This document shows, piece by piece, positions 43,917-53,587 of a stretch of DNA of 64,000 nt (the first letter of the stretch is position 1; the number at the start of each line of letters is the position of its first letter). This DNA comes from Yoonia sp. I 8.24. Its GTDB lineage: Bacteria; Pseudomonadota; Alphaproteobacteria; Rhodobacterales; Rhodobacteraceae. The notes below the pieces were generated by a model. That model was not told the DNA's origin. It saw only the letters and a program-made list of their open reading frames with translations, and did no database searches. A program made the translations under genes and the position numbers. The stretch spans positions 248,001 through 312,000 of the forward strand of contig NZ_JACXGQ010000001.1 of assembly GCF_022096995.1 (NCBI RefSeq), given 5' to 3'.

Positions 43917-44918
43917 ATGCCGCCCAAAAAGGCCGCCGCGAAACCAAACGTCTCAGCCGAAGAATTGCTGGGCCATTACCGTGAAATGCTGCTGATCCGG
44001 CGATTTGAAGAAAAGGCGGGCCAGCTTTATGGCATGGGCCTGATCGGCGGGTTCTGTCACCTTTACATCGGCCAAGAGGCCGTTGTTGTCGGCCTCGAAG
44101 CCGCAGCAGAAGAAGGCGACAAGCGCGTTACATCTTACCGCGACCACGGTCATATGTTGGCCTGCGGCATGGACCCTAACGGGATCATGGCCGAACTGAC
44201 CGGCCGCGAAGGCGGTTTTTCAAAGGGTAAAGGCGGCTCGATGCATATGTTCTCTAAGGAGAAACATTTCTACGGTGGTCACGGCATCGTTGGCGCACAA
44301 GTCCCACTGGGTGCGGGTCTGGCGTTTTCGGACAAATACAAAGGCAATGATCGCGTAACATTCGCCTATTTTGGTGATGGCGCTGCGAACCAAGGTCAGG
44401 TCTACGAGACCTACAACATGGCTGAACTTTGGGACCTTCCGGTTGTTTTTGTCATTGAAAACAATGGCTACGCGATGGGTACCTCCGTTACGCGTTCAAC
44501 TAAATCCCCATCGCTTTGGGAACGTGGCGCGGCTTATGGGATCAAAGGGGAAGAAGTGGACGGCATGAACGTTCTTTCTGTCAAAGAAGCTGGCGAACGC
44601 GCTGTAGCGCACTGCCGCGCGGGCAAAGGACCTTATATCCTTGAAGTGAAAACATACCGTTACCGCGGCCATTCCATGTCTGATCCGGCAAAATACCGGA
44701 CCCGCGAAGAAGTCCAGAAAATGCGTGATGAACGTGACCCGATCGAACAGGTCCGCGACATGCTGCTGACCGGCAAACACGCAACTGAGGAAGACCTCAA
44801 GGCCATCGATAAGGAAATCAAAGCCACCGTGAATGCGGCCGCAGAGTTTTCAAAAGAAAGCCCCGAGCCCGCATTAGAAGAGCTTTGGACAGATATTTAC
44901 GCAGAAGTGGAGGCGTAA
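43917..44918 (+). CDS. pdhA: Pyruvate dehydrogenase E1 component, alpha subunit
   Basis: 333 residues from [22 protein letters not shown] precedes this ATG, whereas a GTG eight codons earlier contains that site. E1 decarboxylates pyruvate with thiamine diphosphate. Seen: [61 protein letters not shown] and the thiamine motif [38 protein letters not shown]. This is the heterotetrameric E1 class. It is the first gene of pdhABC, preceded by a 20-bp palindrome. Confidence 0.97.
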   Translation: MPPKKAAAKPNVSAEELLGHYREMLLIRRFEEKAGQLYGMGLIGGFCHLYIGQEAVVVGLEAAAEEGDKRVTSYRDHGHMLACGMDPNGIMAELTGREGGFSKGKGGSMHMFSKEKHFYGGHGIVGAQVPLGAGLAFSDKYKGNDRVTFAYFGDGAANQGQVYETYNMAELWDLPVVFVIENNGYAMGTSVTRSTKSPSLWERGAAYGIKGEEVDGMNVLSVKEAGERAVAHCRAGKGPYILEVKTYRYRGHSMSDPAKYRTREEVQKMRDERDPIEQVRDMLLTGKHATEEDLKAIDKEIKATVNAAAEFSKESPEPALEELWTDIYAEVEA

Positions 44919-44922
44919 GCCA

Positions 44923-46284
44923 ATGGCAACTGAAATCCTAATGCCCGCCCTCTCGCCCACAATGGAAGAAGGCACCCTAGCCAAATGGCTTGTCAAAGAG
45001 GGTGACACTGTTTCATCCGGCGACATCATGGCCGAGATTGAAACTGACAAAGCCACGATGGAATTCGAAGCTGTCGATGAAGGCATCGTTGGCAAGATTG
45101 TCATCGCCGAAGGGACCGAAAACGTCAAAGTCAACGACGTGATCGCGATCTTGGTCGAAGACGGCGAAGCGGTTCCCGAAGTCGGCGCCGCCCCTGTGGC
45201 AGCCCCTGCAGTCGCACAAACGGCGGCGCCAGCACCCGTCGCGACGGCGGCCCCTGCCGCGCCAGTCGTGGATGCCGCGCCTGACTGGCCAACAGATACG
45301 CCTGTGACATTGACCACCGTCCGCACCGCCCTACGCGATGCGATGGCCGAAGAAATGCGTCGCGACGACGATGTGTTCTTGATGGGTGAAGAGGTCGCCG
45401 AATACCAAGGTGCCTATAAGATTTCGCAAGGTCTGCTGGATGAATTCACCGCTAAGCGCGTCATCGACACACCGATCACGGAACATGGATTTGCCGGGAT
45501 CGCAACGGGTGCCGCCTTTGGTGGGCTGAAGCCCATCGTCGAATTCATGACATTTAACTTTGCCATGCAAGCCATTGATCATCTTATCAACTCTGCTGCC
45601 AAAACATTGTATATGTCCGGTGGTCAGATGGGTGCGCCGATGGTGTTTCGTGGGCCAAACGGCGCTGCTGCGCGCGTAGGTGCCCAGCACTCGCAGTGTT
45701 ATGCCGCATGGTACATGCAGGTGCCCGGCCTCAAGGTCGTGATGCCCTATTCTGCCGCCGACGCCAAAGGTCTGATGAAAACCGCGATCCGTGACCCCAA
45801 CCCGGTCATCTTCCTTGAAAATGAAATCATGTATGGCAAGTCTTTTGATGTGCCTGACATGGATGATTTCACCATTCCCTTTGGCAAGGCCAAGATTGAA
45901 CGCAACGGCGATGACGTCACAATCGTTTCCTTTGGCATTGGCGTAGGCTACGCGCTCGAAGCAGCAGAAAAATTGGCGGCCGAAGGCGTCAACGCCGAAG
46001 TGATCAACCTACGTACCCTGCGTCCGATGGATACTGAAACTATCCTTGCATCTGTGCGCAAGACAAACCGCTGCGTCACCGTCGAAGAAGGCTGGCCGCA
46101 AGGTTCTGTTGGCGGCTACATCAGCAACGTCATCATGCAAGAGGCCTTTGATTATCTTGATGCACCCGTCATCAATTGCACTGGCAAAGACGTTCCGATG
46201 CCCTATGCGGCGAACCTTGAAAAACATGCGCTGATTACAGTCGACGAAGTTGTCGATGCCTGTAAATCAGTGACTTACCGTTAA
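44923..46284 (+). CDS. pdhB: Pyruvate dehydrogenase E1 component, beta subunit with lipoyl domain
   Basis: 453 residues. Unlike most E1-beta proteins (~330), it begins with an 80-residue lipoyl domain ([22 protein letters not shown], lipoylated lysine in [11 protein letters not shown]), an Ala/Pro-rich linker, then the E1-beta part with [34 protein letters not shown] start and the transketolase C-terminal [34 protein letters not shown]. The added lipoyl domain is known in alphaproteobacterial PDH. Four bases after pdhA. Confidence 0.97.
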   Translation: MATEILMPALSPTMEEGTLAKWLVKEGDTVSSGDIMAEIETDKATMEFEAVDEGIVGKIVIAEGTENVKVNDVIAILVEDGEAVPEVGAAPVAAPAVAQTAAPAPVATAAPAAPVVDAAPDWPTDTPVTLTTVRTALRDAMAEEMRRDDDVFLMGEEVAEYQGAYKISQGLLDEFTAKRVIDTPITEHGFAGIATGAAFGGLKPIVEFMTFNFAMQAIDHLINSAAKTLYMSGGQMGAPMVFRGPNGAAARVGAQHSQCYAAWYMQVPGLKVVMPYSAADAKGLMKTAIRDPNPVIFLENEIMYGKSFDVPDMDDFTIPFGKAKIERNGDDVTIVSFGIGVGYALEAAEKLAAEGVNAEVINLRTLRPMDTETILASVRKTNRCVTVEEGWPQGSVGGYISNVIMQEAFDYLDAPVINCTGKDVPMPYAANLEKHALITVDEVVDACKSVTYR

Positions 46285-46296
46285 GGAGATAAAGCG

Positions 46297-47583
46297 ATGC
46301 CAACAGAAATCCTGATGCCCGCCCTGTCACCGACAATGGAAGAGGGCACATTGGCCAAATGGCACGTCAAAGAAGGCGACACTGTCTCTTCTGGTGACAT
46401 CATGGCTGAGATTGAAACTGACAAAGCGACGATGGAATTCGAAGCCGTCGATGAAGGTGTGATGGGCAAAATCCTGATCGCCGAAGGCACCGAAGGTGTG
46501 AAGGTCAATGATGTGATCGCCGTGCTGCTCGAAGATGGTGAAAGCGCGGATGACATTAGCGCAACACCCGCTGCCAGCCCAGCGGCCCCAGCCCCAGTCT
46601 CCGCGGACGCGGCCCCAATTGCCGTAGCAGCCCCTGCCCCTGCAGCACCGGCGAAAGACGGTAACCGTATTTTCGCAACGCCACTTGCCCGCCGTATCGC
46701 GGCGGACAAAGGTTTGGATCTGGCGGCGATCGCGGGCTCTGGCCCACATGGTCGTATCGTGAAAGCCGATGTCGAAAACGCTACCGCTGCGCCGAAAGCT
46801 GCTGCACCTGCTGCTAAGGCCGACGCGCCTGCGGCCGCTGCAATTGCAACAGGTCCTTCAACGGACGTGGTGCTTAAGACCTATGCGGATCGCCCCTTTG
46901 AAGAGGTCAAACTGGACGGGATGCGTAAAACAATCGCCGCCCGCCTGACCGAAGCAAAACAATCGGTGCCGCACTTCTATCTGCGCCGTGATATTCAGCT
47001 TGATGCTTTGCTCAAATTCCGCAGTCAGTTGAACAAACAGCTGGAACCACGTGGCGTGAAACTGTCGGTCAATGACTTCATCATCAAAGCCTGCGCGCTG
47101 GCGCTGCAACAAGTGCCCGAAGCCAATGCTGTTTGGGCAGGTGATCGGACATTGAAGTTCGAAAAATCTGATGTGGCCGTGGCTGTTGCGATTGACGGTG
47201 GTTTGTTCACACCTGTCCTGCAAGACGCTGATAGTAAATCGCTTTCTGCGCTTTCGGCACAGATGAAAGACCTTGCCACCCGTGCGCGTGATCGCAAACT
47301 TGCGCCACATGAATACCAAGGCGGCTCTTTCGCAATTTCCAACCTTGGCATGTTCGGCATCGACAATTTTGACGCAATCATCAACCCGCCGCATTCGGCC
47401 ATTTTGGCCGTGGGCGCGGGCGTCAAAAAACCAATCGTCGGCGCAGATGGCGAACTGACCGTCGGCACTGTCATGTCATGCACATTGTCCGTTGATCACC
47501 GGGTGATTGACGGCGTTCTAGGCGCCAACCTGCTGAACGCGATCAAAGACAACCTTGAAAACCCCATGACAATGCTGGCTTAA
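46297..47583 (+). CDS. pdhC: Pyruvate dehydrogenase E2 component (dihydrolipoyl acetyltransferase)
   Basis: 428 residues: one lipoyl domain (lipoyl lysine in [11 protein letters not shown]) highly similar to that of PdhB, an Ala/Pro linker, a peripheral-subunit-binding domain ([37 protein letters not shown]), a second linker and the acyltransferase core with the catalytic VDHRVIDG near the end. It forms the core of the complex and transfers acetyl groups to CoA. AAGGAGA precedes the ATG. E3 is not in the window. A strong terminator follows. Confidence 0.97.
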   Translation: MPTEILMPALSPTMEEGTLAKWHVKEGDTVSSGDIMAEIETDKATMEFEAVDEGVMGKILIAEGTEGVKVNDVIAVLLEDGESADDISATPAASPAAPAPVSADAAPIAVAAPAPAAPAKDGNRIFATPLARRIAADKGLDLAAIAGSGPHGRIVKADVENATAAPKAAAPAAKADAPAAAAIATGPSTDVVLKTYADRPFEEVKLDGMRKTIAARLTEAKQSVPHFYLRRDIQLDALLKFRSQLNKQLEPRGVKLSVNDFIIKACALALQQVPEANAVWAGDRTLKFEKSDVAVAVAIDGGLFTPVLQDADSKSLSALSAQMKDLATRARDRKLAPHEYQGGSFAISNLGMFGIDNFDAIINPPHSAILAVGAGVKKPIVGADGELTVGTVMSCTLSVDHRVIDGVLGANLLNAIKDNLENPMTMLA

Positions 47584-47604
47584 CAGCCAATCAAAATCTG
47601 ATAA

Positions 47605-47640
47605 AAAACGGCACCTTGCGCTAAATCAAGGTGCCGTTTT
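47605..47640 (+). terminator. Terminator of pdhABC
   Basis: AAAACGGCACCTTG (47605-47618) pairs perfectly with CAAGGTGCCGTTTT (47627-47640) over an 8-base loop, 21 bases after the pdhC stop; the 3' arm ends in a T-run. Strong intrinsic terminator. Confidence 0.9.
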
Positions 47641-47688
47641 GTATTTCAAGTCATGCATGAGTCAACTTAGACAATAAAGGCATCTGAC

Positions 47689-48027
47689 ATGGACTGGAAA
47701 AGCGAACTTGCCGAGGCTGGCAGCAATATCGAAAACTTCCGCACCGCACAAAGCGCCGCCAGCGATGGTTTTACGGCGATGCACCGCGCGGCTTTGGCCT
47801 TGGGGGCTTTGGATACGAAACAAAAGGAACTGATTGCGTTGGCCATCGGTATTTCAAAGCAATGCATCGACTGCATCGGTTTTCATGTCCAAGCCGCGAT
47901 TAAGGTCGGTGCGACGCGCGATGAGATTGCTGAAGTGATTTCAGTATCTATGATGATGGGCGGCGGGCCAGCTTATATGTACGGCGTCAAAGCTCTCGAA
48001 GCCTTTGATCAGCTCACCGCCGATTAA
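47689..48027 (+). CDS. Carboxymuconolactone decarboxylase-family (AhpD-like) protein
   Basis: 112 residues. The AhpD-type redox motif is CIDCIGFHVQAAIKVGATRDEI, with Cys-x-x-Cys and downstream His, as in alkyl-hydroperoxide-linked AhpD proteins; the KEL-ALAIGISKQ lead is also typical. True gamma-carboxymuconolactone decarboxylases lack this cysteine pair, so a peroxidase/disulfide role is more likely. Ends convergently on cysE with a shared hairpin. Confidence 0.9.
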   Translation: MDWKSELAEAGSNIENFRTAQSAASDGFTAMHRAALALGALDTKQKELIALAIGISKQCIDCIGFHVQAAIKVGATRDEIAEVISVSMMMGGGPAYMYGVKALEAFDQLTAD

Positions 48028-48036
48028 GCACGCACA

Positions 48037-48076
48037 CGAAACGGCCGCATTTCATTTTATGAATGCGGCCGTTTCG
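48037..48076. terminator. Bidirectional terminator between the AhpD-like gene and cysE
   Basis: CGAAACGGCCGCATT (48037-48051) pairs perfectly with AATGCGGCCGTTTCG (48062-48076), a 15-bp stem with a T-rich loop, between two convergent genes. Both sides have partial T/A-rich flanks. Confidence 0.8.
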
Positions 48077-48087
48077 CGAGATTGGCG

Positions 48088-48897
48088 TTAGCTCCCATTG
48101 GGCAAGAGCTGGTTCATCGACATGGCGGGCTGCGAACAGCCTGCTTCGCCGACGATCCTTGCGGGTACGCCTGCGACGGTTTTCATGGGTGGCACATCTT
48201 CCAAAACAACTGACCCAGCCGCGATCCGGCTGCAATGGCCCACGTTGATGTTTCCCAGGACTTTGGCCCCGGCCCCGATCAGCACGCCATTGCCAATTTT
48301 AGGGTGCCGGTCGTCGTCTTCTTTGCCTGTCCCGCCAAGGGTCACGGAATGCAGCATCGACACATTGTCACCAATCACGGCTGTTTCACCAACAACGATG
48401 GAATGGGCGTGGTCGATCATGATCCCCTGCCCGATGGTTGCTGCCGGGTGGATATCGACACCGAAAATTTCACTAACCCGCATTTGTACGAAATAGGCCA
48501 AATCGCGCCGCCCTTGCTCCCACAGCCAATGGCCAAGCCGGTAAGCTTGTACGGCCTGAAACCCCTTAAAGAACATCAAAGGTTGTAGAAAGCGGTGGCA
48601 CGCCGGGTCGCGGTCCACGATTGCGACGATATCAGCACGCGCCGCAGCACAAAGCGCCGCATTTTCGGCATAGGCCGCATCGGCGATTTCGCGGATGATC
48701 TGTTCTGACATCTCGGGCGAGGCGAGCTTCATTGACAAACGGTAAGCCAGCGCGCCCTCAAAGCTATTATGGTGCAATATACAGGCGTGGATCATCCCGC
48801 CGATCAGCGGTTCTGCTTCGATTGCCGCTTCTGCCTCCGTGCGGAGGCGCTGCCAAACGGGATCAACTTCGCGCAAGCTTGGGTTCAAATGTGCCAT
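48088..48897 (-). CDS. cysE: Serine O-acetyltransferase
   Basis: 269 residues. Makes O-acetylserine for cysteine synthesis. The N-terminal helical domain (DPVWQRLRTEAEAAIEAEPLIGGMIHACILHH) and the left-handed beta-helix hexapeptide domain are seen: GVDIHPAATIGQGIMIDHAHSIVVGETAVIGDNVSMLHSVTLGGTG with catalytic Asp-His, then GAGAKVLGNINVGHCSRIAAGSVV. The C-terminus ends in a short tail that usually inserts into CysK (though it does not end in the usual Ile). cysE next to the GTA cluster is a known Rhodobacterales arrangement. Confidence 0.96.
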   Translation of the reverse strand: MAHLNPSLREVDPVWQRLRTEAEAAIEAEPLIGGMIHACILHHNSFEGALAYRLSMKLASPEMSEQIIREIADAAYAENAALCAAARADIVAIVDRDPACHRFLQPLMFFKGFQAVQAYRLGHWLWEQGRRDLAYFVQMRVSEIFGVDIHPAATIGQGIMIDHAHSIVVGETAVIGDNVSMLHSVTLGGTGKEDDDRHPKIGNGVLIGAGAKVLGNINVGHCSRIAAGSVVLEDVPPMKTVAGVPARIVGEAGCSQPAMSMNQLLPNGS

Positions 48898-48977
48898 CTG
48901 GGTTTCCTTTGCCGTCAGACCCTTTGTCTAGAGTATAACCCGACCAAGGGCCAAGAACAAAGCTGTGATTTCACGCA

Positions 48978-49256
48978 TCAACTTATGTGATTATCGGCCA
49001 AATATGTGCAAAGCGCTGCGAGGCTGCAGAGAAAACCCTTGTTGCAGGGGCCGCGCGCAATCGGCCCATCGTATTTTAAGGCCGCCGACATAAGCGTTCC
49101 ATTGCCAAATTGCGGGTGCGGCTTTCCGTGCGCCATGCGATATACATCAGCTTGCTCCGCCTGCGTGCAAAGCATTGCGATCATTGCTTGCCGCGCGGGC
49201 GAAATTGCCACCACCCGCGCGGCTGTTTCTAAGTCTGCAAGTTGCACGGGGCGCAT
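48978..49256 (-). CDS. Small protein at the 3' end of the GTA operon
   Basis: 92 residues, starting two bases after the stop of the g15-type gene, so likely co-translated with the GTA cluster. The sequence is MRPVQLADLETAARVVAISPARQAM, then helical HAQ/EQADVYRMAHGKPHPQFGNGT and a Cys-rich end (CNKGFLCSLAALCTYLADNH). A helical conserved-hypothetical of this size commonly lies between g15 and cysE; its role in GTA biology is unknown. Confidence 0.75.
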   Translation of the reverse strand: MRPVQLADLETAARVVAISPARQAMIAMLCTQAEQADVYRMAHGKPHPQFGNGTLMSAALKYDGPIARGPCNKGFLCSLAALCTYLADNHIS

Positions 49257-49258
49257 GG

Positions 49259-52200
49259 TTAAACCTGCAAATTCACGCCCATAAACGGCCCTGCGCCGAA
49301 CCGTGCAGAGATTTGCGCGACCTCAATCCGGTAGGGTAATGCCCCCACCTCGGCGAGCCTGTTTGCATCTGAATAGGCCCATGTCGGCACCGTGGTTGTT
49401 TCTGTGCGTTTGACAATCCCGTCTTGGATGACACGGATTTGATAGCTTTCGGTATCTTCCCCCAAGGGAATTTCACCATCCGCCCAGATATCGCCATCGA
49501 TCCGGCTACAGCGGATCCATGACAGATCGGTCCCGGTTGTCCCAGCCTGCGCGCGCAGATGCGCCACCGGATAGGGCCGCAGCCCGTTGCCTTGGAACGT
49601 ATGCACAGCATACCGAAAGCTTGCGTCTGTCAACGGGCGTTTGGCCGGCCCGTAGCGCAGATGACGTGGTAAGCCACGCAGCGCCGAAGGAATGGTGATC
49701 TGTGTCGGTACCCCATCCATGACCACCACACGCGCCCCGACGGGCCACATATCAGGCATCAGTCCGCGACTGCCTGCTTGTCCGCGTAACAGACCCGTCA
49801 AACGATAACTGCGATCGCCAATAGGTGTCGCGGTCTGAAATTGAAGAATTTCCCATTTGTTTGGCGTACCATCCCCAATCGCGATTGTGTTCGCCCCTGA
49901 TAAAAGGGCTGCTTTTGTCGCAGAACTCAGTTCTCCATTGACGAGCGTGACTTCAAGCCCGGTTTGTCTATCCCAAATTCCGACAGGCCCGGCGCCAAGC
50001 GCAGATTGCGTGGTTCCAATTGAGGCGGCGCTTTCGATCAGTGATTGCAACGTATAATCGCTGTCTTGCGGCGCCCCATAAACCGCAATCGTGCCGGGCC
50101 AAGGTCGCCCGCCCAAGGCGACATAGGGCGCGGTGGGCTGTTCATCCCCTGTCAGCAGTGGCAGGTCCATAAACAGCGCTGTCACCGGCACGGGCCCAAC
50201 ATAGGGTTGCAGTACAGGCCCATCACCATCATCACTGGCCGCGCGGTAGATTTCAGCATCAATACGTGTGGCCTCGATCAACCGCAGGCCGGATTCTTCG
50301 ATCCGGTCTACCCGGTAACGCCCCATGTGATCGACAATATCGAGTTCGACAACGTCACCCGCCCCCACGCCCAACAATGACGGCGGCAGCGCAAAGCTTG
50401 CCTGATCACGCGCGATACGCGCCTCTTGAAGCCAACGTGTCACCGTGTTGGTCGCCTCTGACCGCGTCAGCGCAAGCGGCACTTCGGTTTTATTGACGCC
50501 GTAGGTCATACTATCGGGATGTACGGCCTCGGCGGCGATGGCGGCGTAATCAGCATCATTATCGAGATGTACCAATTGGATGCGTGCGGCAGTTTCTGCG
50601 GCAGGGGTCCGGGTCAGCGCGATGGATTGATCCTTTTCAAGGTCAATCGCCAGGTCACTAGCCGTCAATAGATGATCCGCCCGCCCAGCGCGGTTTTCAA
50701 AGACCAACACCCCGTCGCGTTCCATTGCATCAAACCCATAGGTGATCATCAGCGGCTGTAACGCCGCCCGCCCCGAGCCGATATCGCTGACCGAATAGCC
50801 CCGCACCACACCGTAAAGCCTTGAGACGTCAAACCGGGTCACACCAGAGCGGGTGCAAATCTCGGCCACGACAGAGGCAAGCGCGCGGTTGCTTGCCCGC
50901 CCGTTCAGCCAATGCCCACGTGCATAGTTTGCGCCGTCAGACCAAAGTGTGCGGTTCCCCGGAAAGAATGGATAGGGTCGTGCATCCCACGCCCAGACAT
51001 GCATCCGTCCGGTGTCGACCATCGGCGCCCCATAGACGGCGGATACCGGGTTATTGGCCAGTTCACCAAAATGCCCATAGATGGCCCGCAGATATTGCAT
51101 CTGCATAAAATCATCCCGGTTCCCGTTCGAATAATACGGCAGTTGCGATTCTGAAGATTTCGGGTCGATGAATTTATTGGGTTGGTTCGCCGCTTTGTCT
51201 AATGCAGCACAGCCAAATTCAGTAAACCAGATTGGTTTGCTTTGTGGCACCCAAGCCGTCGGCGTTGTGGCGCGCACCCCATTTATGCGGTTATGGTGCG
51301 GATTTTCCCACCATCCCTGAAAATCCTTATAGCGCCACAGCCATGGCTCTCCCAACCCGTCAGTGATCGGGGTGCGCAGCTGGGCCTCGCGTGCTTCGGG
51401 GCTGGGGTAATACCAATCATAGCCTTCACCGCCCGCAACATTGCTACGCAGATAGTCCAGATTGTAGATCGCCCCTGCGTCAATATCAGCGTGGTCTTCA
51501 CCATCACGCCAATCCGCAAGCGGCATATAGTTATCCACCCCGATGAAATCGATATTTGCATCCGCCCAAAGCGGATCAAGGTGAAATAGCTTATCTGCCG
51601 TTCCTGCGGGTTGATACCCGTGGTATTCAGACCAATCGGCCGCATAGCTTATTTTGCAGCTTGGCCCAAGGATCGCCCGGACATCCGCAGCCAGTTGGAT
51701 CAGCGCATCCACAGCGGGAAAACTATTCCCCGCCCCGCGAATTTGCGTCAAAGCGCGCATCTCAGACCCAATACAAAACGCAGATACGCCCCCTGCGGCA
51801 GCACAAAGATGTGCATAGTGCAGAATAAACCGCCGGTATCCCCAATCGGTTGGGCCAGTATAGGACACCCGCGTGCCGCTGACATCGAAATCGCTGGCCT
51901 GCGCATCCCCCATAAAGGCCGCCACCTCTGCTGCTGCGGCGGCAGTGCCATCACTGGTGCCATCCATGTTCGGGGCAAGCGCGGTTGTAATCCGTCCACG
52001 CCAAGGCAGTACAGGCTGACCGACATCCGCTGTCCACGGATTAGGCAGGCTGTTCCCCGAGAGCTGTTCCATCAAAATAAACGGGTAGAACACCGCAGAC
52101 AGGCCACGCGCATTCATATCTTGTAGCGCCTCGACCACTGCCGCATCAGAGGGCGTCCCGCCATAAACAGGGTCGCCATCAAGTTCAGGCGATATTTGCG

Positions 52201-53149
52201 CAGTGCTGCGGGTCAGCCCCGACACACGCCAGCGCATCCCCTGCGCGTCAGCTTCGTCTTGTTCCACCTTTGGAATGATGTCGCATTCACCACAGCGCAG
52301 GTCATTGCCAAACCAAGACACCACCAACATCACCGATTGACAGGCGGGGATCTCTCCTTCGAGCGCTTCCATTGATGCGCTAAAATCACTTTTCCCCATA
52401 GGTGTATTGGTATTCACCGCTGTCTCTTCGCCAAAACTTTGCGACATATAGACCTGTGTTGTGGCCAGCGCATATTCCCCAGTCCCTGGGATCAAAGCCA
52501 CACCTGTGACCAGATCACCCAGTTCATCGGTGCCTGGGCGCGTTACCTCAAACGTCAGTTGCGGGATACGGTTGCCGAATTGGGCCAAGGGCATATCTTC
52601 GAACACGACGTAGGCGGTGCCACGGTAGGCGGGCGTATTTTCAATGCCTTCAACCGCCGCAATTTTGGGATCGGCCTGCTGATCAAGCGCCCCCGTATAG
52701 ACCCGCATATTCAAATCATCTTGCGCGACCTCGGTGCCGTCTGCCCAGATGCGGCCAACGCGGCCGATCTCACCTTCGCACAGCGCAATCGCAAGACTTA
52801 CGGAATATGAAAACTCGGTCACTTCGGGGGTCGCGGGCGCACCTTTGCCGCCGCCAGAGGTCTTGCTGCGTTCTTTAAACTCCGATGCCCAGATCACCTG
52901 ACCCGGCACGCGCATGCGCCCGTAAATTTGCTGAATGTCGGCGCCTTCATCCGCACCGGTGAGGCGCAGACGGTCGACACGGCCTGTTTCAACCGGGTCG
53001 CTGCCCGCGCCCATGATTTTTTGGTCAATCTGGCGTCCAATCGCAGCCCCTGCGGCGCGACCAATTGTTGCCATAGAAAGCCCCAAGACAGAGCCGCCGA
53101 TAGACCCGCCCAGCGCCATACCCGCTGCGGAAAGAACGATTGTCGCCAT
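49259..53149 (-). CDS. g15: GTA g15: host-specificity/baseplate megatron-type protein with TIM-barrel domain
   Basis: 1296 residues, the largest gene of the cluster. The N-terminus (MATIVLSAAGMALGGSIGGSVLGLSM) is Gly/Ala-rich and hydrophobic. A large internal glycoside-hydrolase-like TIM-barrel domain (GFAAFDG-type: DWSEYHGYQPAGT, HLDPLWADANIDFIGVDNYMPLADW) is typical of GTA g15 and related tail tip proteins, followed by baseplate-type domains and a C-terminal fibronectin-like part. It contacts the recipient cell surface. AGGA precedes the ATG. Confidence 0.92.
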   Translation of the reverse strand: MATIVLSAAGMALGGSIGGSVLGLSMATIGRAAGAAIGRQIDQKIMGAGSDPVETGRVDRLRLTGADEGADIQQIYGRMRVPGQVIWASEFKERSKTSGGGKGAPATPEVTEFSYSVSLAIALCEGEIGRVGRIWADGTEVAQDDLNMRVYTGALDQQADPKIAAVEGIENTPAYRGTAYVVFEDMPLAQFGNRIPQLTFEVTRPGTDELGDLVTGVALIPGTGEYALATTQVYMSQSFGEETAVNTNTPMGKSDFSASMEALEGEIPACQSVMLVVSWFGNDLRCGECDIIPKVEQDEADAQGMRWRVSGLTRSTAQISPELDGDPVYGGTPSDAAVVEALQDMNARGLSAVFYPFILMEQLSGNSLPNPWTADVGQPVLPWRGRITTALAPNMDGTSDGTAAAAAEVAAFMGDAQASDFDVSGTRVSYTGPTDWGYRRFILHYAHLCAAAGGVSAFCIGSEMRALTQIRGAGNSFPAVDALIQLAADVRAILGPSCKISYAADWSEYHGYQPAGTADKLFHLDPLWADANIDFIGVDNYMPLADWRDGEDHADIDAGAIYNLDYLRSNVAGGEGYDWYYPSPEAREAQLRTPITDGLGEPWLWRYKDFQGWWENPHHNRINGVRATTPTAWVPQSKPIWFTEFGCAALDKAANQPNKFIDPKSSESQLPYYSNGNRDDFMQMQYLRAIYGHFGELANNPVSAVYGAPMVDTGRMHVWAWDARPYPFFPGNRTLWSDGANYARGHWLNGRASNRALASVVAEICTRSGVTRFDVSRLYGVVRGYSVSDIGSGRAALQPLMITYGFDAMERDGVLVFENRAGRADHLLTASDLAIDLEKDQSIALTRTPAAETAARIQLVHLDNDADYAAIAAEAVHPDSMTYGVNKTEVPLALTRSEATNTVTRWLQEARIARDQASFALPPSLLGVGAGDVVELDIVDHMGRYRVDRIEESGLRLIEATRIDAEIYRAASDDGDGPVLQPYVGPVPVTALFMDLPLLTGDEQPTAPYVALGGRPWPGTIAVYGAPQDSDYTLQSLIESAASIGTTQSALGAGPVGIWDRQTGLEVTLVNGELSSATKAALLSGANTIAIGDGTPNKWEILQFQTATPIGDRSYRLTGLLRGQAGSRGLMPDMWPVGARVVVMDGVPTQITIPSALRGLPRHLRYGPAKRPLTDASFRYAVHTFQGNGLRPYPVAHLRAQAGTTGTDLSWIRCSRIDGDIWADGEIPLGEDTESYQIRVIQDGIVKRTETTTVPTWAYSDANRLAEVGALPYRIEVAQISARFGAGPFMGVNLQV

Positions 53150-53155
53150 GACCTG

Positions 53156-53587
53156 TTATCCTTTTGAAATCTCGAAACGCGCAGCGATGCGCCTGCGCCA
53201 CGGGGTCGACAGTGGACTTTCGACCACACCGTGACCCGCATATGAATGGATGAAAGAAGGGGTTGCACCTGCCCGGCTGAGAATACCGATATGTTTGGCC
53301 ACCGCACCCGTGCGCATGCGAAACAGCAACACCTGACCCGGCGCCAAATCCGTGCCCGTTACTGCGTGCATGTGGCGCAGTGCGGCAGCATGCAGGACCT
53401 CATCGCCTTGGGGTTCAGACCAATCGGCAGTATAGTTGGGCACGTGTTCAGGTTCTTGCCCGTAAAGCTCGCGCCAGACCCCACGCAACAGCCCAAGACA
53501 GTCACAGCCAACGCCCTTAACCGAGGCCTGATGGAGATAGGGCGTGCCAATCCACGCCCGCGCGGCAGTGACGATCGCCACAGTCAT
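53156..53587 (-). CDS. g14: GTA g14: cell-wall peptidase (NlpC/P60)
   Basis: 143 residues from MTVAIVTAARAWIGTPYLHQ; the ATG overlaps the g13 stop and excludes the longer frame. NlpC/P60 catalytic features are GVGCDCLGLLRGVWRELYG (Cys nucleophile) and AKHIGILSRAG (His). In the Rhodobacter capsulatus particle this protein sits at the tail tip and opens the recipient's peptidoglycan. Confidence 0.92.
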   Translation of the reverse strand: MTVAIVTAARAWIGTPYLHQASVKGVGCDCLGLLRGVWRELYGQEPEHVPNYTADWSEPQGDEVLHAAALRHMHAVTGTDLAPGQVLLFRMRTGAVAKHIGILSRAGATPSFIHSYAGHGVVESPLSTPWRRRIAARFEISKG

